The position numbers were made by a program, and so were the translations under genes. Source: JBGSST01 sp041736915 (GTDB lineage Bacteria; Bdellovibrionota; FAC87; UBA2466). Taken from it: a stretch of DNA of 27,407 nt. The stretch spans positions 1-27,407 of the forward strand of contig JBGSST010000433.1 of NCBI GenBank assembly GCA_041736915.1, in the 5' to 3' direction. Positions 6,890-13,282 of the stretch are shown one piece after another (position 1 is the first letter of the stretch; each line of letters begins with the position of its first letter). The notes beneath the pieces were generated by a model. That model made no database searches. It saw only the letters and a list, made by a program, of their open reading frames with translations, and was not told the DNA's origin.

Positions 6890-7354
6890 CGGAGCCGCTT
6901 TGTCGGCCTTCGCCGCGTCCGTGGCTTCCGGAGCCGTCGTCGTCGAAGCGTCAGCCGAAGCGGCGACCTTCTTCTTGTCGACTACGAGATCACCAAAGCG
7001 ATTGCCTTCTTTGAGGCGCGCTTTCTTACCGGTGAGCTTACGGAGGTAGAACAGACGAGACTGACGAACCACCGCGGTGGATTCGATCTCGATCTTTTCG
7101 ATGAAGGGGGAGTGGATCGGGAAAATACGTTCCACGCCCACGCCTTCGGAAATTTTACGTACGGTGAAGGTGGCATGCGGCCCCTTACCGGAGATCGGGT
7201 GCTTCAGGAGAACGACGCCCTTGAAAAGCTGAATACGCTCTTTGTCGCCTTCTTTGAGGCGGACCGACACGCTGACGCGGTCACCGACGCGGAAGTCGGG
7301 GCGGTTGGCTTTTTCTTGGGACTGGTTGATTTTATCGATAATAGAGTTCTGCAC
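6872..7354 (-). CDS. rplS: 50S ribosomal protein bL19
   Basis: A 160-residue bL19, which sits at the interface of the ribosomal subunits. The core (residues 1-118) matches the family throughout: RPDFRVGDRVSVSVRLKEG, FTVRKISEGVGVERIFPIHSP and LFYLRKLTGKKARLKE. Aligning with other L19 proteins puts the start at GTG 7354, with GAGGAA just upstream; a TTG fifteen bases earlier is less likely. About 40 residues of Lys/Ala/Asp-rich tail extend beyond the usual ~115-residue length. trmD, often the upstream neighbour, is absent, and the gene has its own promoter. Confidence 0.95.
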   Translation of the reverse strand: MQNSIIDKINQSQEKANRPDFRVGDRVSVSVRLKEGDKERIQLFKGVVLLKHPISGKGPHATFTVRKISEGVGVERIFPIHSPFIEKIEIESTAVVRQSRLFYLRKLTGKKARLKEGNRFGDLVVDKKKVAASADASTTTAPEATDAAKADKAAPKKEKK

Positions 7355-7372
7355 GACTTCCTCAAACAACGG

Positions 7373-7387
7373 TGGCCTATCAGGCCA
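7373..7387 (-). promoter_or_regulatory. Short hairpin in the rplS leader
   Basis: The arms TGGCCT and AGGCCA (6 bp) enclose a 3-base loop 18 bp upstream of the rplS start, between promoter and ribosome binding site. It could be an autoregulatory leader element as found for other ribosomal protein genes, but it matches no leader I know. Confidence 0.35.
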
Positions 7388-7405
7388 AAGCTACGCAAAA
7401 GGGAG

Positions 7406-7434
7406 GATTTAGAAATATTTGATGCTTTCGTCAA
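7406..7434 (-). promoter_or_regulatory. Putative sigma70-type promoter of rplS-rnhB-yraN
   Basis: On the minus strand, TTGACG (7434-7429) and TAAATC (7411-7406) are separated by exactly 17 bp, about 50 bp before the rplS start. The -35 box matches five of six consensus bases; the -10 box is weaker. Confidence 0.5.
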
Positions 7435-7528
7435 TACAAAACTTCCCCGAAGCCCCTTTAACTCTTCAAGTTTTTTTGGGTTTTCATTGGTCGGTCCCGC
7501 CCCGTCCGTGCTAGAAAAGGCCGATTCT

Positions 7529-7930
7529 ATGAGTAATTCCACGGCTAAAGCTACTCTCCGGGTTCGGATGTCCAATGCGGACGCGCACTACGCGGGGAAT
7601 CTGGTCTCCGGCAGCAAGATGCTGGAATTTTTTGGGGATGTCGCCACCGAACTTCTCATCCGCCTGGATGGCGATGAGGGGCTTTTTCGGGTCTACGACA
7701 ATATCGAGTTCCTGGCGCCGGTGTACGGCGGGGACTACCTCGAGATCGAAGGCGAAATCACCAAAGTGGGGAACACCTCCCGGGCGATGAAATTCGAAGC
7801 CCGCAAGGTCATCACCCCCGACGCTAGCCGCGGTCCCACCGCCGCCAAAGTTTTGGATACGCCCGTCATCGTCTGCAAGGCGACCGGCACGTGCGTCACC
7901 CCCAAAGAACTTCAGCGCGGGAAAAAGTAG
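7529..7930 (+). CDS. kal: Hotdog-fold protein, 3-aminobutyryl-CoA ammonia-lyase-like
   Basis: A 133-residue single hotdog-domain protein. The run VRMSNADAHYAGNLVSGS, then FGDVATELLIR, DGDEGLFRVYDNIEFLAP and NTSRAMKFEARKVI, closely follows the Kal family. Kal removes ammonia from 3-aminobutyryl-CoA to give crotonyl-CoA in lysine fermentation. None of the other lysine-fermentation genes is visible, so the substrate here may be a different acyl-CoA; a thioesterase role is the main alternative. The ATG at 7529 follows AGAAAAGG. The TAG is directly followed by the purM ATG, so it is translated as the first cistron with purM and purN. That pairing with purine synthesis is unexpected. Confidence 0.75.
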   Translation: MSNSTAKATLRVRMSNADAHYAGNLVSGSKMLEFFGDVATELLIRLDGDEGLFRVYDNIEFLAPVYGGDYLEIEGEITKVGNTSRAMKFEARKVITPDASRGPTAAKVLDTPVIVCKATGTCVTPKELQRGKK

Positions 7931-8986
7931 ATGTCCGACAGCAAGATTACTTATCAGCAGGCCGGAGTGGATCCGGAAAAGGCCGCCTCGATTTTGGGCC
8001 GTTTCAAAGATTTTCAAAAAGGGCGTCCGAAGAACAAGGGCTTGCTCAGCGGCATCGGCCCCTACGCCGCCTGCTTCGACCTTTCCGAATGGACCACCAA
8101 GTACAAGCAGCCGGTGCTGGTCACCTCCTGCGACGGCGTGGGCACCAAAGTGAAGCTCGCCGCCGAATGGGGCAAGATTGACGGCCTGGGGCAGGACCTC
8201 GTCGCGATGAACGTGAACGACGTGCTTTGCGTGGGGGCGAAGTCGGAGCTCTTTCTCGACTACTACGCCACCGGCGCGCTCAAAGAAGACGAGCTGCTCA
8301 CGATCTTGAAAAGCATCCAGGGGGCCTGTGAAAAGATCGGCTGCTCGCTGGTTGGCGGAGAGACCGCCGAGATGCCGGGCGTGTACCGCGACGGCGACTT
8401 CGATCTCGCCGGATTCGCCATCGGCGTGGTCGACCGCGAACGGATCGTCGGCCCCGAAAAGGTAAAAGCCGGAGACTCGATTATCGCGCTGGCGTCGTCG
8501 GGCTTGCACTCGAACGGCTTCTCCCTCGTCCGTAAAATTTTGGCCCGCACCCACACCGCCCCCGACGCGACGGTGCCGTGGGGAGGAAAAACGTGGCGCG
8601 AGTGGACGCTCGAGCCCACCACGCTGTACGGCCCGTACGTTCTGCCCATCGTCGATAAAGTGTCGGCCCTGGCCCACATCACCGGCGGCGGACTGTTCGA
8701 GAATTTGCCCCGGGTTTTGCCGAAAGGCACCAAAGCGGTAGTGGGGTCCAAAGAGTGGAACCTGCCGCCGTCGTTCGCGTGGATTCAGGAACAGGCGGGG
8801 CTCGAAAGCAGTGAACTGCTCTCCACCCTCAACTGCGGCGTGGGCATGCTGGTGATCTGCCGGCCCACCGAGAAAGACGGACTGCTCGCGCACTTTAAGT
8901 CGATGGGCCTGCCGGCGTGGACCGTCGGTACAATCGAAACTTCTGGCGAAGCGACCAGCGGCGAGCCCACCGTGGACTGGAAATGA
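7931..8986 (+). CDS. purM: Phosphoribosylformylglycinamidine cyclo-ligase (AIR synthetase)
   Basis: A 351-residue cytoplasmic enzyme of de novo purine synthesis that uses ATP to close the imidazole ring of FGAM, giving AIR. The family landmarks appear in order: SGIGPYAACFDL, SCDGVGTKVKLA, GQDLVAMNVNDVLCVGA, VGGETAEMPGVY, ASSGLHSNGFSL and HITGGGLFENLPRVLP. The length is normal. It starts immediately after the stop of the hotdog gene, and its TGA overlaps the purN ATG by four bases (ATGA, 8983-8986). Confidence 0.96.
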   Translation: MSDSKITYQQAGVDPEKAASILGRFKDFQKGRPKNKGLLSGIGPYAACFDLSEWTTKYKQPVLVTSCDGVGTKVKLAAEWGKIDGLGQDLVAMNVNDVLCVGAKSELFLDYYATGALKEDELLTILKSIQGACEKIGCSLVGGETAEMPGVYRDGDFDLAGFAIGVVDRERIVGPEKVKAGDSIIALASSGLHSNGFSLVRKILARTHTAPDATVPWGGKTWREWTLEPTTLYGPYVLPIVDKVSALAHITGGGLFENLPRVLPKGTKAVVGSKEWNLPPSFAWIQEQAGLESSELLSTLNCGVGMLVICRPTEKDGLLAHFKSMGLPAWTVGTIETSGEATSGEPTVDWK

Positions 8987-9573
8987 AGATCCTTTGTCTC
9001 GCCTCGGGGCGCGGCACCAACTTCGAAGCGATCGTAAAGGCCTGCAAATCGGGAGAGATTCCGCTGTCGCAGACCGTGGGGCTACTCTCCAACAAGGCGG
9101 ATGCGCCGGCGCTCACCATCGCCAAGCGGGAGGGGATTCCGTTCGAGGTGATCTCCCCCAAAGACTTCACCAAGTCCGGCAAACCGGATCGGACCGCTTA
9201 CGACAAACGGCTGGCCGAGGCCGCCGCCCTTTACTCCCCCGACTGGATCTGCCTGGTGGGGTACATGCTTTTGCTGGGAAAACCGTTTCTGACCCGGTTC
9301 GCGGGGCAGATTCTGAACATTCACCCTTCCCTCCTGCCCGAATTTCCGGGGCTACACGCGCAGAGGCAGGCCTTGGAGGCCAGGGCGAAGCGAACGGGGT
9401 GCACGGTCCACCTCGTGGACGAAACGCTCGATGGCGGCCCTATACTGGACAAGACCGAGGTGCCGGTACTCGAGGGTGATACCGAGGCCACCCTCACCGC
9501 GCGCATCCGATCGGCGGAGCACGCCACCTACCTGCGGGTACTAAAAAAGCTGTCCGAAAAAACTCGCGAGTAA
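8983..9573 (+). CDS. purN: Phosphoribosylglycinamide formyltransferase
   Basis: A 196-residue GAR transformylase that transfers the formyl group of 10-formyl-tetrahydrofolate to GAR in purine synthesis. The N-terminus LCLASGRGTNFEAI is the phosphate-binding start. NIHPSLLP gives catalytic Asn112 and His114, and VDETLDGGPIL carries Asp146. The start is the ATG that overlaps the purM stop, so the two are translationally coupled. A longer frame upstream lies wholly within purM and was rejected. It is the last gene of the operon and converges with a small membrane-protein gene 7 bp away; no terminator is evident. Confidence 0.95.
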   Translation: MKILCLASGRGTNFEAIVKACKSGEIPLSQTVGLLSNKADAPALTIAKREGIPFEVISPKDFTKSGKPDRTAYDKRLAEAAALYSPDWICLVGYMLLLGKPFLTRFAGQILNIHPSLLPEFPGLHAQRQALEARAKRTGCTVHLVDETLDGGPILDKTEVPVLEGDTEATLTARIRSAEHATYLRVLKKLSEKTRE

Positions 9574-9580
9574 AACCGAT

Positions 9581-9772
9581 TTATTCGTTAAAGCCGCGCA
9601 TCACGTAAAGAACCGAGGCGAGCAAGAGCAGCTTCGCGAAGAGGATCCACGCGAGCTGGCCACGCGAGAGGCTGTTCCGAAGACGAGAGAATGGAATATC
9701 TTCGATGGGTTCGGCCCCTTGGCCGCCGCCCGGAATGAGAGTGAGATGACCTTTTTTAATGTAGTTTTCCAT
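9581..9772 (-). CDS. Small tail-anchored membrane protein, function unknown
   Basis: A 63-residue protein starting at ATG 9772 with GGGGC a few bases upstream. Residues 1-40 are polar and include a Gly-Gly-Gly stretch; residues 41-58 (LAWILFAKLLLLASVLYV) form one membrane segment at the C-terminus. The predicted topology is therefore N-terminus in the cytoplasm with a C-terminal anchor, or the reverse. I recognise no family. Independent position between two convergent units, a usable ribosome binding site and a well-formed membrane segment argue that it is real. Confidence 0.65.
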   Translation of the reverse strand: MENYIKKGHLTLIPGGGQGAEPIEDIPFSRLRNSLSRGQLAWILFAKLLLLASVLYVMRGFNE

Positions 9773-9805
9773 TTACGCCCCGCAGTGGAGGCGAAACTAA
9801 CAAAA

Positions 9806-9846
9806 GCGTAAATTTTACGCAATGCATTAGTCTACCCGTTAACGGG
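9806..9846. promoter_or_regulatory. Cluster of three palindromes
   Basis: GCGTAAA/TTTACGC (9806-9820, one central base), AATGCATT (9821-9828) and CCCGTTAACGGG (9835-9846) lie one after another between the maoC stop and the small membrane-protein gene. GCGTAAA recurs just before that gene's ATG. On the minus strand, TTGCGT (9822-9817) and TAGTTT (9799-9794) are 17 bp apart, so the first palindrome overlaps a possible promoter. An operator is the simplest reading; a weak terminator of the maoC pair is the alternative. Confidence 0.35.
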
Positions 9847-10225
9847 GGCGGGCCGAGGCGGCCCCTTCGCAGACGATTTCGCCGCGGCCATTCCTTAGCT
9901 CTACGTGGATGGTCTGCACCCCTTCCATCGCGGGCTCCAGGGGGATGGCGTGGCAGGAGAGCTCGTCACCGGGATAGACGACCTTACGAAAGCGGGAATC
10001 GAACTTAACGAGCTGGAACTGGGCCGGCGGAAATACCGAATCGACGAAGTTGCCGACCGCCGCCATCGACAGCATTCCGTGCACGATCACGCCATCGAAG
10101 CCCACGGCCCGGGCCGCGTCGTCGTCATAATGAATGAGGTTGTCGTCACCGGAAATCGCCGCGTACTCGCGAAGCTGTTCGCGCGTGAACGCGGGAATCG
10201 ATTTGGTGAGGGGGCCCGTGATCAT
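9839..10225 (-). CDS. MaoC-type hydratase/dehydratase, C-terminal-type subunit
   Basis: A 128-residue hotdog protein with the R-specific hydratase signature: YAAISGDDNLIHYDDDAA with the catalytic Asp27/28 and His32, then FDGVIVHGMLSM. Such enzymes hydrate trans-2-enoyl-CoA or dehydrate 3-hydroxyacyl thioesters. Its ATG overlaps the TGA of the adjacent MaoC-N gene (ATGA, 10222-10225), so the two subunits are made together, as in mycobacterial HadA/HadB-type heterodimers where only one subunit carries the catalytic pair. The physiological pathway (fatty acid synthesis or degradation) cannot be decided here. Confidence 0.88.
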   Translation of the reverse strand: MITGPLTKSIPAFTREQLREYAAISGDDNLIHYDDDAARAVGFDGVIVHGMLSMAAVGNFVDSVFPPAQFQLVKFDSRFRKVVYPGDELSCHAIPLEPAMEGVQTIHVELRNGRGEIVCEGAASARPR

Positions 10226-10656
10226 TTCTCCGCCCCCTTGATGGTGGCCAGAAACGAAGTCTCCGAAGTTACGATGAGCCGGTCGCCGAACTTCAGCCGG
10301 GTGGCCATCGTGATCATTTTTAGGGTCCGGCGTTCTCGCACGCGTGAAACTTCAGTCTCCGCGATCAACACCACGCCCGGATCGATCTCCGAGTGGTACG
10401 TATAAACCTGTTCGGTGTGCACGATGTTTTCGAGCGGAATGCCCATGCGGCGCAGCCACTCGAACTCGCCCCACCGGAAAAACGTATAGAAAGTGGGGGG
10501 AACGCTCTGGCCTGAATACCCGATCACCTTCGAAAATTTCGCGACGTGCTCGGGCACGAGCGGGGCTTCGTACTGAATCACCGGGGCCGCGGCGTCCTGC
10601 TGAAGAATGCGACCGACTCGGGGAAAAGTGGACTCGATTTTGGGGGCGGTCGCCAT
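10222..10656 (-). CDS. MaoC N-terminal-type dehydratase subunit (FAS1-like DH domain)
   Basis: A 144-residue protein from ATG 10656. It resembles the MaoC_dehydrat_N half-domain: an N-terminal region ending in PPTFYTFFRWGEFEW, VYTYHSEIDPGVVL and a central hotdog sheet, without the catalytic Asp/His pair of its partner. It probably forms a heterodimer with the next gene's product and shapes the substrate tunnel. A longer frame to 10710 would add 18 residues without family similarity. A perfect 8-bp inverted repeat ends two bases before the ATG, and no clear Shine-Dalgarno lies outside it. Confidence 0.82.
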   Translation of the reverse strand: MATAPKIESTFPRVGRILQQDAAAPVIQYEAPLVPEHVAKFSKVIGYSGQSVPPTFYTFFRWGEFEWLRRMGIPLENIVHTEQVYTYHSEIDPGVVLIAETEVSRVRERRTLKMITMATRLKFGDRLIVTSETSFLATIKGAEK

Positions 10657-10658
10657 GA

Positions 10659-10681
10659 GAACGGGGAGTTTGCCCCCGTTC
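10659..10681 (-). promoter_or_regulatory. Inverted repeat before the maoC-N start
   Basis: The arms GAACGGGG (10659-10666) and CCCCGTTC (10674-10681) are perfectly complementary with a 7-base loop. In the minus-strand mRNA the hairpin would end two bases before the ATG and could mask initiation. It also lies between two divergent genes, so it may be a DNA operator. There is no T-tract for termination. Confidence 0.45.
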
Positions 10682-10717
10682 CTCGAAAAAAGGCAACCCC
10701 AATGATACATTTGGCGA

Positions 10718-11536
10718 ATGCGCTTTTTCAGGTTCCTAGCGTTCTCGCTCTATCTATTTTTTCTGGTGAGCCTTCCTCTGGGCGTTTTTTGGGATTGGAA
10801 GGGCTGGCTCGCCGGTACGTTAGTGTGGCTTGCCGGGATTCTCTACCTGGGCTTTCGCGCCAAGGAATCGATTTTGTCTTCGATGAAGTCGAGCCCCATC
10901 TCTCCGGCCGAGCACCCGTCGCTACACCGCCTGAATCAGGAGCTATCGGCCCGGCTGGGGCTGGTGCCGCCGCAGATCGAGCGCGTGCCCGGCTCAACGC
11001 CCTTGGTGGCGGCTTTTGGTTTTTCCCCGAGTGACATGGTGATCGTCGTATCGGAAGACGTTTTGAGACTGACGCGCGACGAATGGCATGCCTTGTTCTG
11101 CCGTGTGCTTACCGAGATCCGGTTTGGGGATCGCATCAGCGTGGCGTGGCTAGCCCGGTTTTGTCTCGCGCTCGAGCGCGTCGGGCTCAACACCGCGTTC
11201 GGCGAATCACTCGTGACGTCACGCGGTCTGCTTCGCCGCGCGCTTTTTCTGGTTTTGGCGTGGGTGCCTTTTCGCCTGTTCGCCGGCAGCCAGAACGATC
11301 GCGCCTACGACGAGCTGGCCTTACGTATCTCGCAGGCCCGCGAGCCCTACGTGGAGCTGCTGCACCGTTTTGAATCGGAGCTAAACCGCAAGCCGATGAA
11401 CATTCCCTTCGCCCTGAAACCGTTGTTTCTCTTCGCCCCCGAGTCGGAAGATCCCTGGATGGCGGTATTCTCGGGTCGCGATAGCCTCGGCCAACGGATT
11501 CGCTGGATCTCACAACGGGCCGGACAGCCCTCGTGA
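10718..11536 (+). CDS. Catalytically dead HtpX/M48-like membrane protein
   Basis: A 272-residue protein with two N-terminal membrane segments (about 5-24 and 26-45). The rest follows the M48 protease layout: HPSLHRLNQELSARLGL, PLVAAFGFSPSDMVIVVSE (compare NAFATG...VAVT in HtpX), DEWHALFCRVLTEIRFGD, and near the end AYDELAL and FSGRDSLGQRIRWI. Aligning DEWHALF with the family's dElegVl puts residues 129-133, RVLTE, at the zinc site HExxH, so both His and the Glu are lost. It should not be a zinc protease. It might instead bind substrates or regulate a true HtpX elsewhere. Its TGA overlaps the GTG of the ZIP gene (GTGA), which suggests a functional link in the inner membrane. Confidence 0.8.
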   Translation: MRFFRFLAFSLYLFFLVSLPLGVFWDWKGWLAGTLVWLAGILYLGFRAKESILSSMKSSPISPAEHPSLHRLNQELSARLGLVPPQIERVPGSTPLVAAFGFSPSDMVIVVSEDVLRLTRDEWHALFCRVLTEIRFGDRISVAWLARFCLALERVGLNTAFGESLVTSRGLLRRALFLVLAWVPFRLFAGSQNDRAYDELALRISQAREPYVELLHRFESELNRKPMNIPFALKPLFLFAPESEDPWMAVFSGRDSLGQRIRWISQRAGQPS

Positions 11537-12276
11537 GCGCGAACGCGTACCTGTTCGCGTTCCTGATCTTCGCCACCACCTTTACCGGCGGCCTGATGCC
11601 GCTATTGCCCTTCTTTCGGCGCGAAGTTCACATCAAGCGCATCTTGAGTCTGGGCACCGGCCTTTTGATTGGGCTCGCGGCTCTCCACATGTTGCCCGAG
11701 GCCGCGCACCTGGCGCCCCACGCCTTCGGGGGCGCGTTTCTCGTCGGTATGTCGCTGCTCTACTTTCTCGAGCGGTTTTTGATGGTGCACCCGTGCGAAG
11801 AGCACGGCTGCAACTACCACGCGATCGGCATGACCGCGTTTTTCGGACTTCTGATTCACGGCCTGATCGAAGGCATTGCGCTGGCTTCCACGTTGCACTC
11901 TCCCGAGCTGGCGTACGCCGTTTTGCTCGGCATTCTCGTGCACAAGATCCCCTCGGGCGTCACGCTGAGCTCACTGCTTCAGATGGCGAAAAAATCGCCC
12001 AAGCAGATCCTGCTTTTCCTCGCGGGGGTGGCGCTATCGGCGCCGATCGGATTGCTTTCCGCGGCCACCTGGCTATCGTCGGACGCCGTCTCGCCGCAGG
12101 TCACGGGCATTCTCATCGCCGCTTCGGCGGGCACGTTCCTGTACATTGCCACCTGCGACCTGCTGCCGGAGATACACGCTACCGAAGAGGACAAGTGGCC
12201 ACGGTTGGCGCTGTTTCTCGTCGGTATCGCGGCCGCGTACTTCAGCACCGCGGGCAACCACCACCACGCGCATTAA
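11533..12276 (+). CDS. ZIP family metal transporter
   Basis: A 247-residue inner-membrane protein with about eight hydrophobic segments. LIHGLIEGIALAST matches ZIP transmembrane segment 4 and LVHKIPSGVTLSSLL segment 5, the two that bind the metal. In segment 5 His-Lys is kept and the following Glu position is Ser, as in some ZIP subfamilies. HPCEEHGCNYH between segments 3 and 4 and HHHAH at the C-terminus are probable metal-binding loops. ZIP proteins import Zn2+ or Fe2+ into the cytoplasm; specificity cannot be read here. The start is GTG at 11533, overlapping the stop of the HtpX-like gene. Confidence 0.88.
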   Translation: MSANAYLFAFLIFATTFTGGLMPLLPFFRREVHIKRILSLGTGLLIGLAALHMLPEAAHLAPHAFGGAFLVGMSLLYFLERFLMVHPCEEHGCNYHAIGMTAFFGLLIHGLIEGIALASTLHSPELAYAVLLGILVHKIPSGVTLSSLLQMAKKSPKQILLFLAGVALSAPIGLLSAATWLSSDAVSPQVTGILIAASAGTFLYIATCDLLPEIHATEEDKWPRLALFLVGIAAAYFSTAGNHHHAH

Positions 12277-12490
12277 CAAGAGTCTTACGAAAGTTTTCAC
12301 TCCGTTGACTCGACGCGCCCGCGCGAGGCATTCAACAAAAATCAGTTTTAGTGGGGGAGTCAGTGGAGACGGGGAGTGGTCGTCGGTGGTCTCGCTTTCG
12401 GCGCATGGGTTGCGAAAGCGAACACCGGCTCTTCACTACAGCCCTAATCCTAATTTGAGAAGCACGGGCGTTTTCTGGTAGAAAGCGTCC
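12277..12490 (+). other. Noncoding leader region, structured
   Basis: This 214-bp gap between the ZIP gene and the next exported-protein gene has no convincing reading frame. It contains a TTGACT (12304-12309) without a good -10 partner, a 9-bp inverted repeat (12392-12421) and the 5' arm of a long hairpin that ends inside the next gene. It may be a 5' leader RNA or merely a terminator region. Confidence 0.5.
12392..12421 (+). promoter_or_regulatory. 9-bp perfect inverted repeat
   Basis: TCGCTTTCG (12392-12400) and CGAAAGCGA (12413-12421) are perfectly complementary with a 12-base loop. The 3' arm contains GAAAGCG, which recurs at 12481-12487 in the following hairpin. The 5' arm could therefore pair with either copy, a layout that would allow two alternative RNA folds. 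Confidence 0.45.
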
Positions 12491-12504
12491 GTGCTTCGTT
12501 TTTT
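12459..12504 (+). terminator. Terminator-like hairpin overlapping a start codon
   Basis: Bases 12459-12475 pair with 12481-12497 in a 17-bp stem (two G-U pairs) closed by a 5-base loop TGGTA. One base later comes a run of six Ts (12499-12504). This is the structure of an intrinsic terminator, but the GTG start (12491) and first codons of the next gene lie in the 3' arm and T-run. It could terminate the ZIP operon, attenuate the next gene, or hide its start codon. Confidence 0.65.
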
Positions 12505-13282
12505 CGCCCTACTTTTGCTGATCGCGTTGCCGGTTCACGCGGAACCGCCGGCTCCGGTGTCCCCATCGGCGCACGGCTTTTATCAACATCTCTCCGATGC
12601 CATTAAAGAAAACCGGGAGCGCACCCAAGGGTATGCCCGTATGTCCGGGGGCCGATCGCGCAAGCTGTCGCAAATGCTGATTGCTACCGAGCTCGCGAGC
12701 CTGCCGGTGGCCTGGTACCTGGAGTGGTACGCGCAGGAGTTTCGCGACGCCGGGATTCCCCTACTCGAGCTCGACTTCGTGGACATGAAGCTCGCCCCCA
12801 AGTTCAGCAGTGAGAAATTGCCCCCGATTCCGGCAAGCGTTCCTTACCGCGCGGTCCCGCGAGCGGCCTGGAAAAAAGAGATCGATCGACTGGTGAAGGC
12901 GGAGGACTTCGCGGGGCTGCACGGCCAGCTCGAAGGTTGGGTGAAGGAGCTAGGGCAAGAGCCACGCTTCCACGTTATGGTTAGGCACGTGCTCGAGTCC
13001 GCCGCGCGTATCGCTTGGCTGGCGCCGCAGTACGAAAAGCTCGCGAAAGAAAAAGGGTTGAAGTCTTCTCCGCTGTGGATCTCCAAACGGATGCTTTACC
13101 TCCACGCGCAAAGCCTTTGGATTTCGGATCAGCTAGACTCGCTGGCGATGCCGATGCAACGCGATGGCATTCCCATTTTGCTGAATGACGTTCCGCCGAT
13201 TCGTACCCGCCCGACCGTGGGCATCCCCGAGCCGGCGCCTCCCACGCTCAGCTGTAGCAAATCTTTAGGAGGTCTGCGGTGA
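12491..13282 (+). CDS. Exported protein of unknown function
   Basis: A 263-residue protein starting with GTG at 12491. Residues 1-17 (FFALLLLIALPVHA ending) form a strong signal peptide cleaved before EPPAP, so the product is periplasmic or secreted. The mature protein is helical, with a conserved-looking stretch of Trp, Tyr and Leu around residues 70-85 and a Pro-rich end. I recognise no family. Initiation lies inside a terminator-like hairpin, so expression may be conditional. The stop overlaps the HAD gene's GTG (GTGA, 13279-13282). Confidence 0.8.
   Translation: MLRFFALLLLIALPVHAEPPAPVSPSAHGFYQHLSDAIKENRERTQGYARMSGGRSRKLSQMLIATELASLPVAWYLEWYAQEFRDAGIPLLELDFVDMKLAPKFSSEKLPPIPASVPYRAVPRAAWKKEIDRLVKAEDFAGLHGQLEGWVKELGQEPRFHVMVRHVLESAARIAWLAPQYEKLAKEKGLKSSPLWISKRMLYLHAQSLWISDQLDSLAMPMQRDGIPILLNDVPPIRTRPTVGIPEPAPPTLSCSKSLGGLR

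Noticed and set aside
7511..8893. A 460-codon minus-strand open frame opposite the hotdog gene and purM
   Set aside because: It is wholly antisense to two clearly identified genes, has His/Arg/Gly-rich composition typical of a shadow frame in GC-rich DNA, and shows no domain.
11941..11970. Loss of the Glu in ZIP transmembrane segment 5 as a defect
   Set aside because: His-Lys without the following Glu occurs in some ZIP subfamilies, so it is not clear evidence of altered function.
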